Source: Oscillospiraceae bacterium (GTDB taxonomy: Bacteria > Bacillota > Clostridia > Oscillospirales > Oscillospiraceae). Taken from it: DNA of 10,500 nt. Both the position numbers and the translations under genes were made by a program. Below the pieces are notes generated by a model. That model was not told where the DNA came from. It made no database searches and saw only the letters and a program-made list of their open reading frames with translations. Shown here one piece after another: positions 1 through 5,338 of this stretch. The stretch spans positions 1 to 10,500 of the forward strand of contig JAFYUG010000353.1 in the NCBI GenBank assembly GCA_017558545.1. Direction: 5' to 3'. The first letter of the stretch is position 1. The number at the start of each line of letters is the position of its first letter.

Positions 1-72
1 GGAAAAGGAATATATTAGCATTGTTACTACTAAATAAATGTGTACTTAATATCAAAGAAATGAGGTGGGATT

Positions 73-759
73 ATGGCAAAACTTAACCGCACAAGACAGG
101 CCATTTTGCAGGTGGCTACTAATTTGTTTTTGGAAAAAGGATATACTCAGACCTCCCCTAAAATGATATGCGAACGCCTCGATATCAGCCTCGGAAATAT
201 GACATATTATTTCCCCACCAAGGAGCACATGCTCTCCGAGCTTACGGATATGCTTTGTCTTTTCCAATGGAAGCTCATGGAGGAGGAAGCCGACGAGGGT
301 ATAAGCTCCATTTTGGCTCTCTGCCTCGAACTCACTTCCATGGCCAGCGCCTGCGAAAGCAACGAAGCCATTAAGGATTTCTTCATCGCCTCCTACACAA
401 GTCCCATGTGTCTTGAAATTATCCGCAAAAACGACGCCAAGCGCGCAAAGGAGGTTTTTGCGGCATACCGAAGCGATTGGACGGATGAACAGTTCGGCGA
501 AGCTGAGATTCTTGTTTCCGGCATAGAATATGCCACTTTGATGACAACCGCCCCCGCCGTGGCTTTGGAAACAAGAATTACCGGAGCACTGCATAATATT
601 CTTGGCATATACGGCGTTGACGAAGAAACCCGCAATGCAAAAATTCAGAAGGTCTTCAATATGGATTATAAGGGTTTAGGCCCGGAGGTTTTGGAGAAAT
701 TCAAGGAATACGTCAAAATTCACAACGAAGAAGCTGTGAAAGCATTTACAAAAAAATAA
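73..759 (+). CDS. TetR/AcrR-family transcriptional regulator
   Basis: This is a 228-residue one-component regulator expected to bind DNA as a dimer in the cytoplasm. Residues about 7-53 match the TetR_N domain: a helix with RQAILQVATNLFLEKGY, a helix-turn-helix around residues 27-46 (TSPKMICERLDISLGNMTYYF), then the family's Y-x-F-x-x-K-E ending (YYFPTKEHML). Residues about 60-228 are helical and poorly conserved, as is usual for the ligand-binding half, so the ligand cannot be read from sequence. The ATG at 73 is preceded by a good ribosome binding site (GAGGTGG, about 62-68). The length is at the upper end of normal for the family. The gene converges on degV, and the two share a terminator. 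I see no copy of the degV palindrome in the 72 bases upstream, so autoregulation through that site is not supported within the window. Family assignment is confident; the target genes are unknown. Confidence 0.93.
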   Translation: MAKLNRTRQAILQVATNLFLEKGYTQTSPKMICERLDISLGNMTYYFPTKEHMLSELTDMLCLFQWKLMEEEADEGISSILALCLELTSMASACESNEAIKDFFIASYTSPMCLEIIRKNDAKRAKEVFAAYRSDWTDEQFGEAEILVSGIEYATLMTTAPAVALETRITGALHNILGIYGVDEETRNAKIQKVFNMDYKGLGPEVLEKFKEYVKIHNEEAVKAFTKK

Positions 760-760
760 G

Positions 761-796
761 AAAAAAGGCTTTTGGAAAATTCCAAAAGCCTTTTTT
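761..796. terminator. Bidirectional intrinsic terminator between the TetR gene and degV
   Basis: An 11-bp perfect stem (767-777 with 780-790, GGCTTTTGGAA pairing TTCCAAAAGCC) is flanked by six A's on the left (761-766) and six T's on the right (791-796). It therefore reads as a hairpin plus U-tract on both strands. It lies in the 44-bp gap between two convergent genes and should end both transcripts. Confidence 0.93.
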
Positions 797-803
797 GCAT
801 TTA

Positions 804-1646
804 TTAATCTTTTTTGAAAAACGCAACTGCCACAGCGCCGGGGCCTGCATGAGTGCCTATAACACTGCCAACGCAGCTAAATCTGATTTCTTCAAGTCCG
901 CTCTCCCAAAGATGGCGGCTATCGGAAATATACTTCTGCAACAGAGCATCGGATATGCCCGTATAACCCAAAAGCACGGGCATGGTGAAATCCACACCTC
1001 CGCTTTTTTCTATCTGCTGAACAAGGATATTGTTGCCCTGCTTGGAGCCGCGGGCTTTGCCGAGGAGATTTATTTTACCCTCCTCAATAGAAACAACAGG
1101 CTTTATATTCAAAACCGCTCCGGCCAGGGCCACGGTTTTGGGAATGCGTCCGCCCTTATGGAGATAATCCAAAGTATCAAGAAGGGCAACAATGATAATT
1201 CTTTTCTTGGCCACTTCCAGAGCTTCGGCAATCTCCTTTGCGCTTTTGCCTTCCTCCAAATACTGAAGAGCAAGCTCCACCAAAATTCCTGCGCCAATTG
1301 CAGCGGTGCCGCTATCAACTATGTAGATATTATCATAGTCCTCTGCGGCAATTCTTGCGCTTTGGTATGTTCCGGAGAGAGTGGATGCAACGCAGATAAC
1401 AACAGCTTCCTCTCCCCTTTCGCTTACAGAGGCGAACACATCCTCAAAGGCCGCCGGAGAGGCCTGAGATGTGGATGGGAGGACATCCGTCTCGATGAGC
1501 TTTTCATAAAAGCTTTTGCGGTCTATTGTAACGCCGTCTATATATTCTTCGTCACCGAAATGCACTGTCAAAGGAACGATGCTGACCCGCTCCTGAAGCT
1601 CCGGCAGCAAATCGGCGGTGGAGTCTACGATTATATTAGTTTTCAT
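804..1646 (-). CDS. DegV family fatty-acid-binding protein
   Basis: This 280-residue cytoplasmic protein belongs to the DegV/FakB family. Members bind a long-chain fatty acid, and the characterised FakB proteins present it to a FakA-type kinase for acyl-phosphate formation. Family motifs are in order: DSTADL at 8-13, TSQASP at 59-64, STLSGTYQSA at 88-97, a DSGTAAIGAG segment at 111-120, the LDTLDYLHKGGRI segment in the second half, and GTHAGPGA at 264-271. The ATG at 1646 is chosen because a GAAAGG ribosome binding site (1657-1662) lies 10 nt upstream. An in-frame upstream start at 1691 would lie ahead of the inferred transcription start. The gene is monocistronic: it has its own promoter and ends at the shared terminator. 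No FakA-like gene is in the window, so whether this is a true FakB or a DegV paralogue with another lipid ligand cannot be told. Confidence 0.92.
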   Translation of the reverse strand: MKTNIIVDSTADLLPELQERVSIVPLTVHFGDEEYIDGVTIDRKSFYEKLIETDVLPSTSQASPAAFEDVFASVSERGEEAVVICVASTLSGTYQSARIAAEDYDNIYIVDSGTAAIGAGILVELALQYLEEGKSAKEIAEALEVAKKRIIIVALLDTLDYLHKGGRIPKTVALAGAVLNIKPVVSIEEGKINLLGKARGSKQGNNILVQQIEKSGGVDFTMPVLLGYTGISDALLQKYISDSRHLWESGLEEIRFSCVGSVIGTHAGPGAVAVAFFKKD

Positions 1647-1672
1647 TATTATTTTGCCTTTCAATCTCTTTT

Positions 1673-1686
1673 GTTGATTTCTCAAC
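1673..1686. promoter_or_regulatory. Putative operator 2: second copy of the palindrome core at the degV start site
   Basis: GTTGA-TTTC-TCAAC at 1673-1686 matches the core of operator 1 (GTTGA-TTTG-TCAAC, 1710-1723) at 13 of 14 positions. Its centre is 37 bp from that of operator 1, and it falls immediately downstream of the inferred transcription start. The inverted repeat does not extend beyond the 5-bp arms, so it would be the weaker site. Confidence 0.6.
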
Positions 1687-1693
1687 TTCACGC

Positions 1694-1722
1694 ATTATAT
1701 ACTATAGTTGTTGATTTGTCAA
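1694..1722 (-). promoter_or_regulatory. Consensus sigma-A promoter of degV
   Basis: On the minus strand there is a perfect TTGACA (-35, 1717-1722) and a perfect TATAAT (-10, 1694-1699) separated by 17 bp. Transcription would start near 1687, leaving a leader of about 40 nt before the degV ATG at 1646. The -35 box lies within a palindrome, so this intrinsically strong promoter is probably repressed. Confidence 0.9.
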
Positions 1723-1728
1723 CAACTA
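1705..1728. promoter_or_regulatory. Putative operator 1: 24-bp perfect palindrome over the degV -35 box
   Basis: The 10-bp arms TAGTTGTTGA (1705-1714) and TCAACAACTA (1719-1728) are exact reverse complements around a 4-bp centre (TTTG). The right arm and centre contain the -35 hexamer of the degV promoter. There is no U-tract and the site is upstream of transcription, which fits a protein-binding operator better than a terminator. The neighbouring TetR regulator is a candidate binder, but this is inference. Confidence 0.75.
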
Positions 1729-1737
1729 ATTTCAAAT

Positions 1738-1766
1738 AAAAAATGCCCGAAGAATTATCTTCGGGC
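1738..1766 (-). terminator. Intrinsic terminator of the ddl-murF operon
   Basis: A 9-bp stem (GCCCGAAGA at 1745-1753 with TCTTCGGGC at 1758-1766) and a 4-nt loop are followed on the minus strand by a run of T's (complement of 1738-1743). It begins 7 bp past the murF stop codon and insulates the operon from the degV promoter region. Confidence 0.92.
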
Positions 1767-1772
1767 TATTGT

Positions 1773-3125
1773 TTATTTAAGTTCTTTCAAAGCTGCGCTT
1801 ATATCCTCGAATTTCATGCCTCTGGAGGCTTTTACCAAAACGGTGTCACCTTTCTCGATTTCCTGAGAAAGGGCTGCTATGAGGCTTTCTTTGCTCTCAA
1901 AATGCTTTGCTATCTCCCCTGCTCCCCTGGCGGTGGCAGCGGAGAGACCTCCGCAGCAGAGAAGCTTATCTACGCCAAGCTCAAGAGCATATTTGCCGCA
2001 TTCAAAATGGAGCTGCTCTCCATTTTCGCCAAGCTCAAACATATCTCCCAGTATGGCCACCTTTCTGCCCTCCACAGATGCGAGGGAGCGAAGAGAGGAT
2101 GCAAGAGATGTGGGGTTAGAGTTATAGCAATCATCGATGATGCTGAGAAAATCGGTTTTTATAAGTCTTGCTCTGGCGCCCACAGGCTCATAGGCTGCTA
2201 TGCCTCGGGCAATTTCCTCATCGCTGAGTCCAAGTTCCATACCGACAGCCGCGCCTGCAAGAGCTGCAGAAATCATATGTTCACCGTAGGCATTGATGGA
2301 AACATCAAAACGGCGCTCACCTTTCACCACGGTGCAAAGAGTGCTGCCATCATCGGTGGTGCGGATATTTTCAGCGCGGACAAGGCAGTTTTCTCCTAGG
2401 CCGTAGCAGATTTTCTCTCTGCCAAAGTCGGCCTCAGAAAGAAGGTCATCATCGCCGCAGCAGAAGATTTTGCCCTCAGCATTTATCCCCTCAACCATTT
2501 CACCCTTGGCTTTCAAAACACCGCGGCGAACGCCCAAAAATTCAAGATGGGCATGGCCTATAACGGTGAAAAGGCCGTAATTGGGTTTCACAATTTTGGT
2601 AAGCAAGCTCATTTCGCCAAAGTGGGAGATACCCATTTCAATAACGGCAGCGGTATGCTCTTCTCTCAGGCCAAACAAAGTGAGAGGAACACCAAGCTCG
2701 TTATTGAAGTTGCCTGCGGTTTTATGGACATTATAATGCTGGGAAAGAACGGAGGCTACCATTTCCTTGGCGGTGGTTTTGCCAACGGAGCCGGTTATTC
2801 CAACAAAGGGAATATCAAACTCTCTGCGGTAAAACTCCGCAATGCTCTGCAGCGCTTCAATTGTGTTGGGTACACGGATGAAGGGGCGGATATTCTCCTC
2901 AGGAAGCTTTTCGCCTATGGAGCAAAGAGCGCCCGCTGCCATAACGGCAGGGATGAAATCATGGCCGTCCACTCTCTCGCCGGGTATGGCTGCGAAAAGG
3001 CAGCCGGGCTCCACCTTACGGCTATCGCTGGTTATAGCGGTGACTTCCTTAGAAAGCAATGCGCTATCGCCAAAATACTCACCGCCACTGGCGGCAATTA
3101 TGTTTTCAAGGCTAAGACCTCTCAT
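1773..3125 (-). CDS. murF: UDP-N-acetylmuramoyl-tripeptide--D-alanyl-D-alanine ligase (MurF)
   Basis: MurF catalyses the last cytoplasmic ATP-dependent step of peptidoglycan precursor synthesis, adding D-Ala-D-Ala to UDP-MurNAc-tripeptide. The 450 residues are typical for the family. The N-terminal UDP-binding domain shows SDSRKVEPGCLF (33-44) and DGHDF (53-57). The central Mur ligase domain has the P-loop TGSVGKTT (111-118), NNELGVPLT (141-149), EMG (163-165) and the GHAHLEFLG segment (190-198). The C-terminal half contains DDCYNSNPTS, the MurF version of the DxYNxNP motif that distinguishes it from MurC, MurD and MurE. The ATG at 3125 overlaps the ddl stop codon by 4 bp (ATGA), implying translational coupling to the enzyme that supplies its substrate. 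The gene ends at its own hairpin terminator. It looks intact, and the assignment is very secure. Confidence 0.97.
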   Translation of the reverse strand: MRGLSLENIIAASGGEYFGDSALLSKEVTAITSDSRKVEPGCLFAAIPGERVDGHDFIPAVMAAGALCSIGEKLPEENIRPFIRVPNTIEALQSIAEFYRREFDIPFVGITGSVGKTTAKEMVASVLSQHYNVHKTAGNFNNELGVPLTLFGLREEHTAAVIEMGISHFGEMSLLTKIVKPNYGLFTVIGHAHLEFLGVRRGVLKAKGEMVEGINAEGKIFCCGDDDLLSEADFGREKICYGLGENCLVRAENIRTTDDGSTLCTVVKGERRFDVSINAYGEHMISAALAGAAVGMELGLSDEEIARGIAAYEPVGARARLIKTDFLSIIDDCYNSNPTSLASSLRSLASVEGRKVAILGDMFELGENGEQLHFECGKYALELGVDKLLCCGGLSAATARGAGEIAKHFESKESLIAALSQEIEKGDTVLVKASRGMKFEDISAALKELK

Positions 3126-4150
3126 ACATACTTCTCCATAGATACTTCAATAATCTTTTCGCAAAGGCTGCCATAATCCATGCCAAGCTCTCTTGCCATC
3201 TGAGGGATGAGGCTGGTGGGGGTCATACCGGGAAGGGTGTTGGCCTCAAGGCAGTACATTTCACCGTCAAGACTGTTCCAAAGGAAGTCCACACGGCAAT
3301 AGGCATCGATCATGAGAGCCTCATGGACTCTCTCGGCAAGGCGCTGCACCTTGGCGGTGGACTCATCGCCTATGGGTGCAGGGCAGATTTCCTCGGTTGC
3401 ACCGGCCTGATATTTATTTTTATAGTCATAGAAACCGCTCTTGGGGATAATTTCAATGACGGGCATAGCCTTGCCGTTCATAACACCAACGGTGAGCTCT
3501 CTGCCCTTGATGAACTTTTCAACCAGCACGGCCTTTTCATACTTGAAGGCCAGCTCCAGAGCAGGAAGATAATCCTTCTCCTCGTATACAACGCTGGTGC
3601 CAACGCTGCTGCCGCCGGAGCAGGGTTTTACAACGCAGGGGAAGCCAACGCTTTCATAGTTTTCTGCACCTTTTTCAACGGTGATACCGGTGGGCACGGG
3701 AATGCCGGCTGCAGCCAGCACAGTTTTGGTGAGGCTCTTATTCATGGCGAGGGCGCTGCCAAGATAACCGGAGCCGGTATATTTTATACCGTGGAGATCC
3801 AAGGTGGCCTGCAGCTTGCCATTTTCGCCTTCTTCACCATGGAGAGCAAGGAAGGTTATATCCGCATATTCGCAAAGGCGAAGAACATTGGGACCAACTG
3901 CGCAGCCGCCGCCCATGGCGCGAACGGCCTCAAGGTCGGGAGCAGCTTCGGCAACGGAAAAGTCGGCAATATTGCCTCCGCGCTCAAACACTTCGGCGGG
4001 ATCATTAAATTCTTCGGTGTAGCCCAAATAGAGGTCCACAAGCAGAGCATTATGGCCCTTTGCTCTCAAAGCTCTTGCAACGCCGGTGCCGGAGGAGATG
4101 GAAACATCTCGCTCGTTGGAAAGGCCGCCGCAGAGAACAACTATATTCAT
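3122..4150 (-). CDS. ddl: D-alanine--D-alanine ligase
   Basis: Ddl is a cytoplasmic ATP-grasp enzyme that joins two D-alanines for MurF, the next gene. The protein is 342 residues from the chosen start, normal for the family. Visible features are VLCGGLSNERDVSISSG (5-21), HGEEGENG (104-111), the ATP-grasp glycine-rich loop PCSGGSSVGTSVV (176-188), EKFIKGRELTVGV (211-223), and the metal-binding RVDF (286-289) and EANTLPGMT (302-310). The omega-loop reads FYDYKNKY (240-247). This tyrosine context is that of D-Ala-D-Ala ligases; VanA-type D-Ala-D-lactate enzymes carry a histidine there, so no glycopeptide-resistance function is implied. The ATG at 4150 is preferred because it has a perfect AAGGAGG site. 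An in-frame upstream start at 4213 would lie within the promoter. murF follows with a 4-bp overlap. Confidence 0.97.
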   Translation of the reverse strand: MNIVVLCGGLSNERDVSISSGTGVARALRAKGHNALLVDLYLGYTEEFNDPAEVFERGGNIADFSVAEAAPDLEAVRAMGGGCAVGPNVLRLCEYADITFLALHGEEGENGKLQATLDLHGIKYTGSGYLGSALAMNKSLTKTVLAAAGIPVPTGITVEKGAENYESVGFPCVVKPCSGGSSVGTSVVYEEKDYLPALELAFKYEKAVLVEKFIKGRELTVGVMNGKAMPVIEIIPKSGFYDYKNKYQAGATEEICPAPIGDESTAKVQRLAERVHEALMIDAYCRVDFLWNSLDGEMYCLEANTLPGMTPTSLIPQMARELGMDYGSLCEKIIEVSMEKYV

Positions 4151-4159
4151 AGGAAGATT

Positions 4160-4166
4160 CCTCCTT
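4160..4166 (-). promoter_or_regulatory. Strong Shine-Dalgarno site that fixes the ddl start
   Basis: The minus strand reads AAGGAGG here, 9 nt before the ATG at 4150. It is the best ribosome binding site in the window and decides against the longer in-frame start. Confidence 0.9.
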
Positions 4167-4192
4167 AAAAAGTCCAATTTCACTAAAAAGTG

Positions 4193-4221
4193 ATTATAGC
4201 ATAATTCTCCCAATTAAACAA
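4193..4221 (-). promoter_or_regulatory. Promoter of the ddl-murF operon
   Basis: On the minus strand, TTGTTT (4216-4221) and TATAAT (4193-4198) are separated by 17 bp, and TG one base before the -10 makes it an extended -10 promoter (TGCTATAAT). It faces away from the exonuclease promoter. A small inverted repeat (TCACT/AGTGA, 4180-4193) touches the -10 edge and start region; its role is uncertain. Confidence 0.82.
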
Positions 4222-4232
4222 TGAAAAAACTG

Positions 4233-4262
4233 TTGTTATACAGGCATATAGTGTGATATAAT
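4233..4262 (+). promoter_or_regulatory. Promoter of the exonuclease gene
   Basis: TTGTTA (4233-4238) and a perfect TATAAT (4257-4262) are separated by 18 bp, with an extended -10 element (TGATATAAT, from 4254). Start of transcription would be near 4269, giving a leader of about 37 nt. It is back to back with the ddl promoter; only 11 bp separate the two -35 boxes. Confidence 0.82.
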
Positions 4263-4305
4263 GTCCTGCGCTATTATGCTTAGCTAAATGAAAGTGGTGA
4301 AATAA

Positions 4306-5286
4306 ATGCAGTATGTAGTTCTTGACCTGGAATGGAACCAGGCAATGAGCTCCAAATCCCCCATATATAACCGTCTGCCCATTCATCTTCGCGGCGAGAT
4401 TATCCAGATCGGCGCCTGCAAGCTGAATGATGACCTCACCCCCGGCGAGGAATTCCAGATAGATGTTAAGCCCGTATACTTCCGCAAGATGCATTACAAG
4501 GTTAAAAAGCTCACCGGCATTGACTCCGAGCGCCTTAACGATGCCTGCGGCTTCAAGGAGGCTATGCGCCAGTTTCGCGAATTTTGCGGAGACGGCTGCA
4601 CCTTCCTCACCTGGGGCTATGACGACAAGGGCATTATGGAACAGAATATAATTGTCCATGACCTTGATTGGGACTGGATTGCCGGTTGGGTAAATCTCCA
4701 GATTATATATAATATGCAGACCGACGGCGACAGAAACCAGAAGAGCCTTGTAACCGCTATGGAGCATTTTGGCATCGAGCAGACCCGCGTTGCTCATGAT
4801 GCACTGGGCGACGCCTATAACACCGCCCTTGTTTGCTCTCATCTTGACCTGAAGAGCGGTCTTGCAGGTTATGACGAGACCATGCACCAGCTCTCCCTCC
4901 GCCGCAAGAAGGCCAGCGAAGACGGCGAGGAAGGTCCCGAGCCTTTGGAGCATCTCACCTTCACCGGCTACGCCACCAGAAGCGAAGCTTTTGCCGATGA
5001 GCGTCTCGCAGCTATTCCCTGCCCCGAGTGCGCCAAGGAAATGAGCACCCAGCGCTGGGTCAATCAGGGCGACAAAAGATATATGACTCTTGCCGAATGC
5101 CCCGACCACGGCAAGTTCCTCACCCGCGTTAAGTTCCGCCATACCGAGGACGAAACATGGACAGCCAACCGCATTATTTATAAGGCCGACGAGGAAATGA
5201 TCGAGTTTTATAAGCAGAAGTCCATCCAGAACCGCAAGAGAGTTCGCAGAAGAAAAAAGAGCCCTTCCTCCGGCGAAAACGGCTGA
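4306..5286 (+). CDS. KapD/ERI-like 3'-5' exonuclease with C-terminal zinc-ribbon-like segment
   Basis: This 326-residue protein is a predicted DEDDh-type 3'-5' exonuclease (RNase T/DNA polymerase III epsilon fold). Residues 1-182 carry the catalytic set: D7 and E9 in VLDLEWNQ, an aspartate at 106 or 107 in TWGYDDKGI, and H164 plus D169 in AHDALGDA. The DLEWNQ start and the TWG-x-D motif resemble the KapD-like group known from Bacillus and common in Clostridia; the nucleic-acid substrate of such proteins is mostly undefined. Residues about 183-235 are a variable linker. Residues 239-268 hold CPEC and CPDH (C239, C242, C265, H268), a likely zinc-binding knuckle pair. The C-terminus is very basic (RKRVRRRKK, about 310-318), suggesting RNA or DNA contact. 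A weak ribosome binding site (AAGTGGTGA) precedes the ATG. The gene is monocistronic and divergent from ddl. Exonuclease class is confident; the biological role is not. Confidence 0.88.
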   Translation: MQYVVLDLEWNQAMSSKSPIYNRLPIHLRGEIIQIGACKLNDDLTPGEEFQIDVKPVYFRKMHYKVKKLTGIDSERLNDACGFKEAMRQFREFCGDGCTFLTWGYDDKGIMEQNIIVHDLDWDWIAGWVNLQIIYNMQTDGDRNQKSLVTAMEHFGIEQTRVAHDALGDAYNTALVCSHLDLKSGLAGYDETMHQLSLRRKKASEDGEEGPEPLEHLTFTGYATRSEAFADERLAAIPCPECAKEMSTQRWVNQGDKRYMTLAECPDHGKFLTRVKFRHTEDETWTANRIIYKADEEMIEFYKQKSIQNRKRVRRRKKSPSSGENG

Positions 5287-5295
5287 TTAACACAT

Positions 5296-5328
5296 AAACC
5301 CCCGCACCTGATTTGGTGCGGGGGTTTT
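5296..5328. terminator. Strong hairpin terminator after the exonuclease gene
   Basis: A 10-bp GC-rich stem (CCCCCGCACC at 5299-5308 with GGTGCGGGGG at 5315-5324) and a 6-nt loop are followed by TTTTGCTTT on the plus strand. The left flank AAA gives a shorter T-run on the minus strand, so it probably also serves the converging surface-protein gene, whose stop codon is at 5339-5341. Confidence 0.93.
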
Positions 5329-5338
5329 GCTTTATTAT

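Noticed and set aside
1..72. Promoter for the TetR gene (TTGTTA near 21-26)
   Set aside because: No good -10 box lies at the right distance; the best is CTTAAT at 45-50 with an 18-bp spacer. The true promoter may be left of the window, so I did not annotate it.
795..1739. Plus-strand open frame of 314 codons opposite degV
   Set aside because: It starts inside the terminator region, has no recognisable domain, and runs through the degV promoter and operator. degV on the other strand has all its family motifs.
3122..4150. Possible glycopeptide-resistance (VanA-type) ligase
   Set aside because: The omega-loop is FYDYKNKY, the D-Ala-D-Ala type. There is no neighbouring vanH or vanX, and the murF partner fits core wall synthesis.
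4183..5142. Minus-strand open frame opposite the exonuclease gene
   Set aside because: It has no family motif and would run into the ddl promoter. The plus-strand frame carries the DEDDh catalytic residues and its own promoter.
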